A stretch of DNA of 64,000 bases from Janthinobacterium silvisoli (GCF_014200725.1 NZ_JACHCL010000001.1:1364001-1428000); one strand, 5' to 3'. Shown: positions 1-8,915, numbered from the stretch's first letter. Notes: a model not told the origin generated them from the sequence alone. Made by a program: numbers and translations.

Positions 1-176
1 AAAAAGCCATCCAGGCAGCCAAGGACGGCACGCAGCCGATCAATTTGCTGGTAAAAAAAGGCAAGCAGTACCAGACCGTGGCGCTGGACTACCATGGCGG
101 CCTGAAATACCCGCAACTGGAACGCATCGCCGGCACGCGCGACCGCCTGACGGCCATCCTGCAACCGTTGAAATAA
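1..176 (+). CDS. M61-family glycyl aminopeptidase, C-terminal fragment
   Basis: Only the last 57 or so codons are present; the gene begins before the window. The reading frame ends at TAA 174-176. The tail carries the stretch VALDYHGGLKYPQLERI, which I recognise as the typical end of M61 peptidases, where it follows the C-terminal PDZ domain. The family consists of zinc aminopeptidases related to glycyl aminopeptidase, often with a signal peptide. The catalytic HExxH part lies outside the window, so activity cannot be judged. The call rests on the C-terminal signature alone. Confidence 0.72.
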   Translation, partial: KAIQAAKDGTQPINLLVKKGKQYQTVALDYHGGLKYPQLERIAGTRDRLTAILQPLK

Positions 177-199
177 TAAGTAAGAAGTAAGACTGATCC

Positions 200-223
200 G
201 GGGCCGCGCCATGGGGCGGCCCC
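200..223 (+). terminator. GC-rich hairpin after the M61 gene
   Basis: An 8-bp perfect stem, GGGGCCGC (200-207) pairing with GCGGCCCC (216-223), is followed by a pyrimidine tract TCTCTCC rather than a clean T run. It may be a weak intrinsic terminator for the M61 gene. Confidence 0.4.
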
Positions 224-259
224 TCTCTCCCCAACCACGTTTTGGTGTATGCTGACAAT

Positions 260-610
260 ATGAACAATGACACCGACATCCAGCTCAGCGACCCTTTCAA
301 GGCCACCGACGGCTCCGGCCGTGCCCACGACATCAAGGCGATCCGTATCTTCGACGAAGGTTACGGCATCATCGACGTGTATGTGGATTTTTCCGCCCCG
401 CTCGAAAGCGGCTTGTACAAGGACAAGACCCTGGTCGGCCATATCCTCACGCGCCTGCGCAGCCTGGGCTATGTAGGCCCGGACTTCGGCCATGGCGACC
501 TCGGTTTGCAAGACAAGAAACTGATCGTACTGGAAGCGCCGGAAGAATTTTCGGCTTTTGCAGCGAGCAAGGGCTGGAAGGATTTATCCGCGGAATTTGA
601 CGAAGACTGA
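260..610 (+). CDS. Hypothetical protein (116 aa)
   Basis: This is a small soluble, acidic protein beginning MNNDTDIQLSDPF. I do not recognise a named domain. It has no signal peptide or membrane segment, and its ending is strongly acidic (AEFDED). Codon use matches the neighbours, and a good terminator follows it, so it is likely a real gene. I chose ATG 260 rather than the upstream TTG 242. No Shine-Dalgarno sequence precedes it, and a TATGCT box (248-253) lies only 6 bp before the ATG, so a leaderless transcript is possible. The function is unknown. Confidence 0.6.
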   Translation: MNNDTDIQLSDPFKATDGSGRAHDIKAIRIFDEGYGIIDVYVDFSAPLESGLYKDKTLVGHILTRLRSLGYVGPDFGHGDLGLQDKKLIVLEAPEEFSAFAASKGWKDLSAEFDED

Positions 611-635
611 GCCTGCGTCAGCTGAACCCCACCGC

Positions 636-668
636 ACGCCGCCGCTGCATCTGCCGAGGCGGCGTTTT
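636..668 (+). terminator. Intrinsic terminator
   Basis: The stem ACGCCGCC (636-643) pairs perfectly with GGCGGCGT (658-665) and a T run follows directly. It ends the 260-610 gene and lies just before the 3' end of the convergent hydrolase gene. Confidence 0.75.
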
Positions 669-682
669 TCATGGGCGATCGT

Positions 683-1447
683 TCAGCTATTCAGATAGCG
701 CGCGCTCCACGCGGCAATCACATTGGCGACATACGCCGCATCGTCGCGGCCCGTCAATAAATGATCGGCGTCGTCGAGCGAGACGAAACTTTTCGGATGC
801 TTGGCCGTCATCAGGATCTCCATCGCGTTCGACACATCGACCGTGGTGTCGTTCGGCGCATGCATCACCAGCAGGGCGCGGCGCAGGCCGGCGATCTGCT
901 CTTTCAGACTGTGGCGGCTGGCGACGTCGTCGACGAATTGCTGGCGGATATGGAATGGCCGCCCTTCCAGTTGCACCAGCGCTTCGCCTTCTTCCGCGAT
1001 CTGTTCCAGGTGATCGCTGAACATGCGCGTCACGTAGGCGGGCGAACTGGGGGCGGCCAGGGTCACCACGGCGGTGGCTTCCGGCACTTGTCCGGCCGCG
1101 GCCAGCACGGCCGCGCCGCCCAGGCTATGGCCGATCAGCAATTGTGGCGCCGCGTGTCTGGCGCGCATAAAATCGGCGGCGGCGATCAGGTCGGCCACGT
1201 TCGATGAAAAATTGGTGGCGGCAAATTCGCCCTCGCTGGCGCCCAGTCCCGTGAAATCGAAGCGCAGCACGGCAATCCCATGTTCCGTCAAGCCTTGCGC
1301 AATGCGCCGCGCAGCCAGCACATCCTTGCCACAGGTAAAACAATGGGCGAACAGCGCGTAGGCGCGGATAGCGCCATCGGGCGCATCGAGACGGGCCGCC
1401 AGCACGTGGCCGTGGGCGCCGGGAAAGTCTTGCCGGGTTGATTTCAT
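683..1447 (-). CDS. Alpha/beta hydrolase (serine hydrolase family)
   Basis: A 254-residue alpha/beta hydrolase. The nucleophile elbow is GHSLGG, the oxyanion-side segment is FAHCFTCGKD, and RFDFTGLGASEGEF is the usual segment before it. A late Asp (HAPNDTTVD) and His (DADHLL) complete a plausible triad. It resembles the hydrolase half of proteins that fuse this domain to OsmC, but no OsmC domain follows here. I chose ATG 1447 (MKSTRQDFPG) because the upstream 21 codons look non-conserved. The substrate is unknown; it is probably a cytosolic esterase or acylhydrolase. It is convergent with the 260-610 gene. Confidence 0.75.
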   Translation of the reverse strand: MKSTRQDFPGAHGHVLAARLDAPDGAIRAYALFAHCFTCGKDVLAARRIAQGLTEHGIAVLRFDFTGLGASEGEFAATNFSSNVADLIAAADFMRARHAAPQLLIGHSLGGAAVLAAAGQVPEATAVVTLAAPSSPAYVTRMFSDHLEQIAEEGEALVQLEGRPFHIRQQFVDDVASRHSLKEQIAGLRRALLVMHAPNDTTVDVSNAMEILMTAKHPKSFVSLDDADHLLTGRDDAAYVANVIAAWSARYLNS

Positions 1448-1538
1448 ACGATGGACAGTCAAGCTGCCGCGCAGCGCGGCCGAAAACGCATTGTAGCGCC
1501 GGGCGGCCATCGCTGCAGGCAGTTGCGTTATTGCGTTA

Positions 1539-2243
1539 TTAATTACGTTTGGGGATGTCTACCCCTTTGACGACGGCGGGACGCGCTTCAAATGCCTTCA
1601 GTGCGCGTGCGACATTGGGGAAGTTGTCAAAGCCAACCAGCTCGCTGGCGCCATAGAAGCCAACCAGGCAGCGCACCCATGGGAAGATCGCGATATCGGC
1701 TATCGTATAGTGCTCGCCCATGATCCAGTCGCGGCCTTGCAGGCGCTGTTCCAGCACGCCCAGCAAACGCTTGCTTTCGCCGACATAACGTTCAAGCGGA
1801 CGCTTGTCTTCGAATTCCTTGCCAGCAAATTTGTGGAAGAAACCCAGTTGGCCAAACATGGGGCCAACGCCGCCCATCTGGAACATCACCCACTGGATGG
1901 TTTCATAGCGCGCAGCCGCATCCTGGGGGATGAACTTGCCGGTTTTCTCGGCCAGGTAAATCAGGATGGCGCCCGATTCAAACAGCGCCAGCGGTTTACC
2001 GCCCGGACCATTTGGGTCGAGGATGGCGGGAATCTTGTTGTTCGGATTGAGGGACAGGAATTCCGGCGCCATCTGGTCGTTGCGCTCGAAGCTGACCAGA
2101 TGCGGCTCGTACTCGAGGCCGATTTCTTCCAGCAAGATCGACACCTTGATGCCATTTGGCGTCGGCAGCGAGTACAGCTGCAAACGTTCAGGATGCTGGG
2201 CAGGCCATTTCTGGGTGATGGGGAAGTTCGATAGCTGAGACAT
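1539..2243 (-). CDS. Glutathione S-transferase, YghU/YfcG (nu-class) type
   Basis: A 234-residue cytosolic GST. The N-terminal thioredoxin fold carries LYSLPTPNGIKVSILLEE, and the Pro-Ala-Ile turn (NKIPAILDP) and FESGAILIYLAEKTG bind glutathione. The all-alpha C-terminal domain includes QWVMFQMGGVGPMFGQ. These segments match the YghU/YfcG branch, which in E. coli has disulfide-bond reductase activity with glutathione. AAAGGATATCC just before ATG 2243 is a good ribosome-binding site and supports this start. It sits downstream of imuB on the same strand but is 146 bp away with its own ribosome-binding site, so it is probably a separate unit. Confidence 0.88.
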   Translation of the reverse strand: MSQLSNFPITQKWPAQHPERLQLYSLPTPNGIKVSILLEEIGLEYEPHLVSFERNDQMAPEFLSLNPNNKIPAILDPNGPGGKPLALFESGAILIYLAEKTGKFIPQDAAARYETIQWVMFQMGGVGPMFGQLGFFHKFAGKEFEDKRPLERYVGESKRLLGVLEQRLQGRDWIMGEHYTIADIAIFPWVRCLVGFYGASELVGFDNFPNVARALKAFEARPAVVKGVDIPKRN

Positions 2244-2389
2244 GGATATCCTTTAGATATAAGTTCAAGTCGTGACGCGGCACAATCGGCATGGATATAA
2301 GGCCATGCTGCCTGACAGATGGCCCAGTATAGCCAAGCCTTGCATTTTCAGCAGAGCAGCGCCTGATTTGGCCCTTGGCCAGTCAGCCA

Positions 2390-3883
2390 TCAGGCAAACA
2401 AGCCATGCAAAAACCAGCGCGGCGCGGCCTCTTCGCCGCTGCCGGCGATGCGTTCGCGGTAGACCCAGTAGTGGGCGTGGTCGCGTCCTTCGGCAATAAA
2501 ATAATCGCGCGCCTGCGACTGGCCCCACCAGCCTGCCTCGATGCGTTCAGCCACCGACACCATTTTCAGGGGCGAGCCATAAAAGGGCCGGTGCTCGCGC
2601 ATCAGCAAGGCGATTGGTTGCGCCAGCAGCCAGCCGGGACGGGGCATGCCAGGCAGGCCGGGCGGCAAATCGCTTGCAGGAAGCTTGCCGCTTGATTTTC
2701 CTGCCAGCGGCAGCCAGCGGTTCGCCGCTTCGGGCCGGTAATCGGCCAGCGGCGCCGCCTGCAAAACATTGTTGCTACCCAACCGGGCCACCAGCAATTC
2801 CATCAGTCTCTGGCGATCTTCGGGAGTACCGCCCGGCTCGGGAAACAGGGTCTCGCTGGGTGGCGCCATGGGCAATACCTGCAGCGCTTCCAGGGTGAGG
2901 CCGATCACGGGCGCCTCCAGCACCAGTTGCGCCAGGCGCTCCTTCAGCAAGCGCAGCAAATGTTCATCGCGCCACACCGCCTCGCCCAGGGCCAGTTCCA
3001 CCACCGTGGGAGCACGCGCCTGCCGGCCCCGCTCATGCGCCAGCAGCAAGGCGATGCGTTCGACCGCCAGTTGCCGCGCGCACAGCCAGCCCGTCATTTG
3101 CTGCAGCAGACGGCGCGCGCCAAACAGCAGCGCTTCAGCGTTTTCCACGCGGTCGAACAATTCCAGGCTGGCACGAAAAGTGGGCGGCGCGGCTATCCAT
3201 ACAAACAGTTCCGTGCCGTGGCCATGGGCATCGTCGAGCATGGACAGCAAGGCGGCGCCACAACGGCGCTGCAGGCCGGGCCGGGGCAGGCGGCGCAGTT
3301 GCCCCAGGGTACGGCAGCCTATGCCCTCGAACCAGTCCAGATACGGCCGCGCGGGCGGCAGCAAGCCGACCGGCAAGCGGTCGAGGCGGCGTGCCAGGCT
3401 CTCCATGCCCAGCACGCGGCGTGCACCAGCTTCTGTCCCTGCGTTCGCCAGCAGCCAGGCGCCCCTTGCCGTGGGTGCGCACGACAGCACCGCCGTGTAG
3501 CCCAGCGCGCGCAGGCTGTTCGCGATCTGCCGGCACAGGCTGCGCACGCCGCCGAACAGGCGCAGGCTGGCCCCCGCATCGACCAGCAAGGTGGCTTCTT
3601 CGCCGTGCCCCACCAGTGGCGAAAACTGCAGCAGCGCCAGCGCCACTTCCTGCAGTGCTTGCGCTTCCAGCGTTGGTGAGCGCTCGAACAGGCGCGCCTG
3701 CGGCGCCAGCATCAGCGCGCCCCCGCGCCGCATGCCTGGCTTGATCCCTGCCTGGCCAGCCAGCGGCGACAGGGCCATGACTTGCTCCTGCTCCAGCACC
3801 ACGACTGACGCGTCAGCCGACCAGTTCGGGCAAAAGACTTCGAGCGGGAGCCGGGGCAGGCAAAGGCCGATCCAGAGACGCAT
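2390..3883 (-). CDS. imuB: Y-family DNA polymerase-like mutagenesis protein ImuB
   Basis: A 497-residue protein with the typical ImuB opening MRLWIGLCLPRLPLEVF. The palm and finger regions of the Y-family fold are recognisable, and the long C-terminal tail resembles other ImuB proteins. ImuB is known to be a catalytically defective Y-family protein that bridges the beta clamp and DnaE2 during SOS-induced translesion synthesis. I chose ATG 3883 because it gives the conserved N-terminus. It overlaps the end of imuA by 71 bp and has no clear Shine-Dalgarno sequence, so translation is probably coupled. No dnaE2 follows, which is unusual for the imuA-imuB-dnaE2 cassette. Confidence 0.88.
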   Translation of the reverse strand: MRLWIGLCLPRLPLEVFCPNWSADASVVVLEQEQVMALSPLAGQAGIKPGMRRGGALMLAPQARLFERSPTLEAQALQEVALALLQFSPLVGHGEEATLLVDAGASLRLFGGVRSLCRQIANSLRALGYTAVLSCAPTARGAWLLANAGTEAGARRVLGMESLARRLDRLPVGLLPPARPYLDWFEGIGCRTLGQLRRLPRPGLQRRCGAALLSMLDDAHGHGTELFVWIAAPPTFRASLELFDRVENAEALLFGARRLLQQMTGWLCARQLAVERIALLLAHERGRQARAPTVVELALGEAVWRDEHLLRLLKERLAQLVLEAPVIGLTLEALQVLPMAPPSETLFPEPGGTPEDRQRLMELLVARLGSNNVLQAAPLADYRPEAANRWLPLAGKSSGKLPASDLPPGLPGMPRPGWLLAQPIALLMREHRPFYGSPLKMVSVAERIEAGWWGQSQARDYFIAEGRDHAHYWVYRERIAGSGEEAAPRWFLHGLFA

Positions 3884-4523
3884 GGCGCTGCAGTAAAGAA
3901 GGAGGTTGCAAGGGCAGGAACAGCGGCGCATCGCGCTGCGGTCCCCGGCGTTTGATAAAACCGATCTCGATGCCGCCGGCCGCCGGCCGCAAGGACAGGC
4001 GCAGCGGCGCTGGCGACGCATCCTGGGCGCCGTGCAGCGGGCGCAGCATGCAAAACAGGGTATTGCCGCCCTGCGCCGCCAGGTGCAAGCGGCGCAAGCT
4101 GTCGCCGCGCACATGCGGCTGCCAGAACAGCAGCGCGCCGCAACTGCCGCTGCGCAGGATATTTTCCGCCGCCCACAAGGCATCCTTGCTGCCGGTGCTG
4201 CGCAGCCACAGCAGCTGCGACGGCGCCAGTCCCAGCGCGGCCAGGGCCAGCGCCTGCGGCGGATGAGGCGGCTGCAGCAGCACGATGGGCAAACCTCCGA
4301 GTTGAGCCAGCGCCGGCGCCAGCAGGCGCAGCTCGCCACACCCCGCTTGCTGCAGCAGCAAGTCGATCAGGCAGCCTCCGGGCCAGCCACCGCCAGGCAG
4401 TTGCGCCGACAGCGCGGCAAAGCCTGTATCGAGGCAGCGCGTGGCCGCCTGGCCCAGTTGCGAGGCGCGCCACAGCGATGGGTGCAAGGCTTCCGGTGCG
4501 GCCATCAAAGTGGAGGGTTGCAT
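3813..4523 (-). CDS. imuA: Translesion synthesis-associated protein ImuA
   Basis: A 236-residue RecA/SulA-like protein opening MQPSTLMAAPEALHPSLWRAS. It has the typical ImuA elements: LPGGGWPGGCLIDLLL in the Walker A position, and GIEIGFIKRRGPQRDAPLFLPL near the end. ImuA is needed with ImuB for damage-induced mutagenesis in many proteobacteria. I chose ATG 4523, which begins 20 bp after a perfect LexA operator. The upstream ATG at 4616 would place that operator inside the coding region. It is the first gene of an SOS-controlled pair with imuB. The Walker A lysine is not evident in this copy. Confidence 0.85.
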   Translation of the reverse strand: MQPSTLMAAPEALHPSLWRASQLGQAATRCLDTGFAALSAQLPGGGWPGGCLIDLLLQQAGCGELRLLAPALAQLGGLPIVLLQPPHPPQALALAALGLAPSQLLWLRSTGSKDALWAAENILRSGSCGALLFWQPHVRGDSLRRLHLAAQGGNTLFCMLRPLHGAQDASPAPLRLSLRPAAGGIEIGFIKRRGPQRDAPLFLPLQPPSLLQRHASLDRPLPAPAPARSLLPELVG

Positions 4524-4543
4524 AAAAAACTCCAAACAAAATA

Positions 4544-4559
4544 CTGTATGCATATACAG
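4544..4559 (-). promoter_or_regulatory. LexA operator (SOS box) of imuAB
   Basis: CTGTATGCATATACAG is a perfect match to the gammaproteobacterial-type and betaproteobacterial-type LexA consensus CTGT-N8-ACAG, and the flanking TA pairs extend the symmetry (4542-4561). It lies 20 bp before the imuA start, where it would cover the promoter. Confidence 0.92.
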
Positions 4560-4741
4560 TACTATCCAGTTCCCCTTTTGGCAAGGCTTATCTGCGATCA
4601 GGCCGCCATCATGCACGCCCCAGCCGGCTCCGTACGGCCGAAAAACACCGTTTTACATGGCGTTTGCTGTAACATGGAGCACTCTCCTTACCGCCTGGAC
4701 ATGCACCGGGCGGCCACCGTTCGCCCATAAGGAAAACGCAT

Positions 4742-6007
4742 TTGACTACCATACAATTGATCAGCGCCATCATCTTCGGCCTGGCCCTGCTGCACACCTT
4801 CGCCGCCAAATCCTTTGAAGTGCTGGCGCACCGTCACCCCCGCCATGCGGGCTTGCTGCATTTGCTGGGCGAAGTCGAAGTCGTGTTCGGCTTCTGGGCA
4901 TTTATCCTGATCATCGTGATGGCTTTCGTGTCGGGTGGCGCGGCCGCCGTCGACTATGCCGAATCGCGCCACTACACGGAACCGCTGTTCGTGTTCGTCG
5001 TCATGGTGGTGGCCGCCTCGCGCCCCGTGCTGGACGCCGTGCAGCGCTTGCTCAAGGGCGTGGCGCGCGTGATGCCGCTGCGCACGGAGCTGGCCCTGGT
5101 CTGGCTGGGCCTGGCGCTGGTGCCGCTGACCGGTTCGCTGATCACGGAACCGGCCGCCATGACCCTGGCGGCCCTGATGCTGGCGCCGCAAATTTTTCGC
5201 CCCGGCATCCCTGAATGGCTGAAATACGGCGCGCTGGGCGTGTTGTTCGTCAACGTCTCCATCGGTGGCACGCTGACGTCCTACGCCGCGCCGCCCGTGC
5301 TGATGGTGGCGACCACCTGGAACTGGGATAGCGCCTTTATGGCGACCCATTTCGGCTGGAAGGCAGCCATTGCCGTGCTGGTCAATGCGACCGGCGTGAG
5401 CTTGCTGCTGCGCAAATATCTGCACAGCAACACTTCCGACATCAAGCCGAAAGCGGGCGAAGTCGAACTGCCTAAAGTACCGCTGATCATCAGCGTCGTG
5501 CACCTGGCCGTGCTGGCCGCCGTGGTGGCGCTGGCCCACCACCCTGTGCTGTTCATCGGCCTGTTCCTGTTTTTCCTCGGTTTTGTGCAAGCGTATGAAC
5601 GCTATCAAAGTCCGCTGATCCTCAAGGAAGGCTTGCTGGTCGGCTTTTTCCTCGGCGGCCTGGTAGTGCTGGGCGGCATGCAGCAATGGTGGTTGCAACC
5701 GATCGTATCCAGTTTGAAACCGCTGGCCCTGTTCTTCGGCGCGCTGGGCTTGACGGCGATTACCGACAATGCCGCCCTGACCTACCTCGGCTCCCTGATC
5801 GCCGGCATGACGGACGAGTCCAAGTACATGCTGGTAGCGGGCGCCGTGGCCGGTGGTGGCTTGACCGTGATCGCCAATGCACCGAATCCAGCCGGCGTGG
5901 CGCTGCTGCGCCGTGGCTTCAAGGATGAATCGATCGGCGCCCTTGGTTTGCTGGCGGGCGCCTTGCTGCCAACTGCCGTGGCGGCAGCTGCTTTCCTGGC
6001 GCTGTAA
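4742..6007 (+). CDS. Putative Na+/H+ antiporter family membrane protein (DUF1504 type)
   Basis: A 421-residue polytopic inner-membrane protein with about 10-12 hydrophobic segments. The conserved stretches GSLITEPAAMTLAALMLAP, NVSIGGTLTSYAAPPVLMVA, GALGLTAITDNAALTYLGSL and GLTVIANAPNPAGVALLRRGF match the putative Na+/H+ antiporter family. In ion-transporter superfamily members, paired motifs of this kind line the transport path. The start is TTG 4742, preceded by AAGGAAAACGCAT; no suitable ATG lies near. The transported ion is inferred from the family only. The GH6 gene follows after 2 bp, so the two are probably co-transcribed, although no functional link is obvious. Confidence 0.8.
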   Translation: MTTIQLISAIIFGLALLHTFAAKSFEVLAHRHPRHAGLLHLLGEVEVVFGFWAFILIIVMAFVSGGAAAVDYAESRHYTEPLFVFVVMVVAASRPVLDAVQRLLKGVARVMPLRTELALVWLGLALVPLTGSLITEPAAMTLAALMLAPQIFRPGIPEWLKYGALGVLFVNVSIGGTLTSYAAPPVLMVATTWNWDSAFMATHFGWKAAIAVLVNATGVSLLLRKYLHSNTSDIKPKAGEVELPKVPLIISVVHLAVLAAVVALAHHPVLFIGLFLFFLGFVQAYERYQSPLILKEGLLVGFFLGGLVVLGGMQQWWLQPIVSSLKPLALFFGALGLTAITDNAALTYLGSLIAGMTDESKYMLVAGAVAGGGLTVIANAPNPAGVALLRRGFKDESIGALGLLAGALLPTAVAAAAFLAL

Positions 6008-6009
6008 AA

Positions 6010-6942
6010 ATGTGCAAAAAACGGGCCGCCCTGCTGCTGTTGGCCTTGCCTGCCGTAGCTGGCGCCGTGGATAAACTTACGCCCACAGCGCTGTATGTCG
6101 ACCCGCAATCGACGGCAGCCATCTGGGCCCAGCAGCACGCCGACGATCCCCGCGCCAACTTAATCCGCAGCAACTTGGCCGAACAAGCCCAGGCAAAATG
6201 GTTAGGCAACTGGAGCGGCGAGATAGGCAAAGCCGTCGGTGATTATGTCAGCGCTGCAGCAAGCATCAACCAGACGCCGATACTGGTGGCCTACAATATT
6301 CCCGGCCGCGATTGCGGCCAGTACAGCGCGGGCGGCGCCAATTCCATCGCCGGCTACAAACAGTGGATAAGCAATTTTGCCGGCGCGGTCGGCCAGCGCA
6401 AGGCCATCGTTATCCTGGAGCCCGATGCGCTGGGGCAACTGACTTGTCTGTCCGCAGCTGGCCAGCAAGGCCGCCTCGATGCCTTGCGTTATGCGGTGGA
6501 GCAATTCCACCAGGCAGCACCCCAGGCCTATGTCTATCTCGATGCGGGCAATAGCGCGTGGATGCCGGCCGACGTAGCTGCCAGCCGCCTGGCACAAGCC
6601 GGCATCGCCGAGGCACGCGGCTTTGCACTGAATGTGTCCAATTACAAGACGGATGCATCGAGCAAGACGTATGGCGACGCGGTCAACGCGGCGCTGCAAA
6701 AACAACAGGGCTATAGACGCGCCTACGTGGTCGATACCAGCCGCAATGGCAACGGCCCGCTGGGGGCAGTATGGTGCGACCCGCCAGGGCGCAAGATCGG
6801 CGTGCCATCGGTGGTGCACCTGGGCGGCGGGCAGCCAGAAATGCAGCTGTGGATCAAGGCGCCCGGCAATGCCGATGGCTGCCGTGGCAAGGCAGGCATC
6901 TTTATGCCCGAGCTGGCTGAGCAATTAATAGAAGGAAAGTAA
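6010..6942 (+). CDS. Glycoside hydrolase family 6 (endoglucanase/cellobiohydrolase type)
   Basis: A 310-residue secreted enzyme. A signal peptide (MCKKRAALLLLALPAVAGA) is followed directly by the GH6 catalytic domain. Family landmarks are all present: YNIPGRDCGQYSAGG with the candidate acid Asp, VILEPDALGQL, NVSNY, DTSRNGNGP and the WIKAPGNADG loop. GH6 enzymes cleave beta-1,4-glucan with inversion. There is no cellulose-binding module or linker, so it is a minimal catalytic form. It starts 2 bp after the antiporter stop and lacks its own clear ribosome-binding site, which suggests translational coupling. Whether it is endo- or exo-acting cannot be told from sequence. Confidence 0.88.
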   Translation: MCKKRAALLLLALPAVAGAVDKLTPTALYVDPQSTAAIWAQQHADDPRANLIRSNLAEQAQAKWLGNWSGEIGKAVGDYVSAAASINQTPILVAYNIPGRDCGQYSAGGANSIAGYKQWISNFAGAVGQRKAIVILEPDALGQLTCLSAAGQQGRLDALRYAVEQFHQAAPQAYVYLDAGNSAWMPADVAASRLAQAGIAEARGFALNVSNYKTDASSKTYGDAVNAALQKQQGYRRAYVVDTSRNGNGPLGAVWCDPPGRKIGVPSVVHLGGGQPEMQLWIKAPGNADGCRGKAGIFMPELAEQLIEGK

Positions 6943-6952
6943 GCAAGAGCAG

Positions 6953-8089
6953 CTAAAGCCGCCGCTGGCCTGCAAAAAAATCCAGCAGCAACTTGCTGGC
7001 GTCGGGCCTGGCCTTGTCATTGAAGGGCAAGCTGGGGTCGCCACCGCTCCAGGCATGGCCCAGATGCTCGATCTGCGCCACCCGCAACAACAAGGCCTTC
7101 CCCACCTGATAATCATGCACGGCATACGCATGCGCCGGTGTGCGGCTGCCCGCCACGCTGGCCGGCACGCGGTACGCGGTGACCACCGTATCGGCCGGCA
7201 TGCGGTTCAAGCGCAGGCTCTGGCGCACCAGCTGATCCTGGTTCACGGGACGCACCACCTGGTCCGCCTGGCCTTGCAGCAGCAGCATGGGCAAACGGGG
7301 AAAGTCAGGCTGGCGCAGCAGCACTTCATCGATGGCCGTATCGACCCTGGTGGCCGCGCCGTGCTGCATCACATTGAGCGCGCCAATCAGGTTATGGCCG
7401 CCGCCAAATACGGGCCCAGAATGCAGGCCCAGCGCGGCAAACAGTTGCGGATGGTTCAGGGCCACGATATGCGCCATGCCGGCGCCGGCGGAAATGCCGC
7501 AGATATAAATACGGGTACGGTCGATTGCATAGCGCGCGGCCACCTGTTCGATGGCGCCGATAATCAGGCGCACATCGCCGCCGCCCTCCTGCGTCAGCTT
7601 GTCATACCACTTCCAGCAGCGCCGGGCCTGCGCGCGCAGCGACTGCTGCGGATACAGCACTGCATAGCCCTTGCGCTCGGCCAGGCGGTTCATGCGCGTG
7701 CCCTCGGCAAACTGCGTGGCGCTTTGTTCGCAGCCATGCAGCATCACCAGCAGCGGACGCCCCCGGGCAAGCATGGCGGCACTCGGTTCCCGCTGCGGGA
7801 TATACAGAAAATACGGCAGGCGCCGGCCAGGCAAAGTACCCAGTTCCGGCAAGGGAACATAGTGGGAAGCGAGCCACTTGCCCGGTGCGGGCGCCGCTTT
7901 CTTGCGCGCGCGCGGCGGTGACTTACTGTGCGGCTTGAGTGTGGATGTGGCCGATGCGGGCTTGCGCTTGGGCTTGGACTGGGCTGGCACGGGCGCAAAC
8001 AGCACCTTGGCCAGCTTCCTGGCCGTGCGCTGCTGCGCCTTGCCTGCGCGCAGCAAGCCACGCAACCACGTGGTGGCAGGTTTTACCAT
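6953..8089 (-). CDS. PHB depolymerase-family esterase
   Basis: A 378-residue protein of the type-1 short-chain PHA depolymerase / LpqC esterase family. A basic, Ala/Pro/Lys-rich N-terminal part (about residues 1-75) precedes the catalytic domain. The lipase box is CGISAGAGMAH, the acid is in LLLQGQADQVV and the base His in IEHLGHAWSGG; the oxyanion segment is LLVMLHGCEQSATQFAEGTRMN. I chose ATG 8089 (MVKPATTWLRGLLRAGKAQQ) because this is the usual opening of the family; ATG 8110 is possible. No classical signal peptide is seen. Members may act on intracellular or extracellular polyester or simply be esterases. It is convergent with the GH6 gene. Confidence 0.84.
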   Translation of the reverse strand: MVKPATTWLRGLLRAGKAQQRTARKLAKVLFAPVPAQSKPKRKPASATSTLKPHSKSPPRARKKAAPAPGKWLASHYVPLPELGTLPGRRLPYFLYIPQREPSAAMLARGRPLLVMLHGCEQSATQFAEGTRMNRLAERKGYAVLYPQQSLRAQARRCWKWYDKLTQEGGGDVRLIIGAIEQVAARYAIDRTRIYICGISAGAGMAHIVALNHPQLFAALGLHSGPVFGGGHNLIGALNVMQHGAATRVDTAIDEVLLRQPDFPRLPMLLLQGQADQVVRPVNQDQLVRQSLRLNRMPADTVVTAYRVPASVAGSRTPAHAYAVHDYQVGKALLLRVAQIEHLGHAWSGGDPSLPFNDKARPDASKLLLDFFAGQRRL

Positions 8090-8305
8090 GTCCACCCCAT
8101 CAAACTGCATCCTTGCGTCATCAGCGACAGTATCAGCATAAGCAGCGGCCTCCTGTTGGAAACCATAGAGTACCGTATTGCCCGTGCGCACCGTAGGTTT
8201 GCATGCCAAAAAAGTGCCCCGGACACAATTGAGGCAGATCAAAGGTGGGAATGCGCCAGTGCTTATCGTGAATACTCACTGAAGACCACCAACGGAGGAG
8301 ACACC

Positions 8306-8899
8306 ATGAGCTATCTGGACCGCGACATCCTGGGCATGTACCGCAACAACGACACGGGCCCCGGGCCCGCATTGATGGGAGCCGACACCCTGCTCGGCGA
8401 CGATGTCTACAACCACAGCGACGAGCAGCTGGGCGACATCAAGGAAATCATGCTCGACATGCGCAGCGGCCAGATCGCCTATGCGGTACTGTCCTTCGGC
8501 GGCATGCTGGGCATGGGCGAAAAACTGTTTGCCGTGCCATGGGAACGTCTGAGCCTGGACACCATCAACAAGCGCTTCGTGCTCGACGTCGACAAGGATC
8601 AACTGAAAAACGCCCCTGGCTTCGACAAAAACAACTGGCCCGACATGGCCAGCGACGCCTGGAACCAGCAGCTGGAAGACTTCTACGGCAACGGCACGCG
8701 CTACGGCACAGGGGCTGGAGCGCGGCGCATGCAGCAAGGCGGCGACCTGCGCGGCGGCGCCAGCCTGCAATCGGGTAGCGGCGGGAATCGCTCAGGTAGC
8801 GAGTCAGCCACCTCGATGAGCGGCAGCCGGGCAGGTACGGGCAACTTGCAGGGGCACTCATCGCTCAACGATGAGGATGATCTGGATAAGCGGAGCTAG
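8306..8899 (+). CDS. PRC-barrel domain protein
   Basis: A 197-residue protein with a single PRC-barrel in the first 100 residues (ADTLLGDDVYNHSDEQLGDI, then YAVLSFGGMLGMGEKLFAVPW and LDVDKDQLKNAPGF). The C-terminal 70 residues are Gly/Ser-rich, low-complexity and likely disordered. PRC-barrel proteins of this kind are small, often stress-associated, and occur in ribosome maturation or photosynthetic contexts; the role here is unknown. ACGGAGGAG (8291-8299) ahead of ATG 8306 is a strong ribosome-binding site and fixes the start. The 216-bp gap before it, shared with the divergent esterase gene, shows no other gene. Confidence 0.82.
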   Translation: MSYLDRDILGMYRNNDTGPGPALMGADTLLGDDVYNHSDEQLGDIKEIMLDMRSGQIAYAVLSFGGMLGMGEKLFAVPWERLSLDTINKRFVLDVDKDQLKNAPGFDKNNWPDMASDAWNQQLEDFYGNGTRYGTGAGARRMQQGGDLRGGASLQSGSGGNRSGSESATSMSGSRAGTGNLQGHSSLNDEDDLDKRS

Positions 8900-8915
8900 C
8901 CAGCAACAAAGGGCC

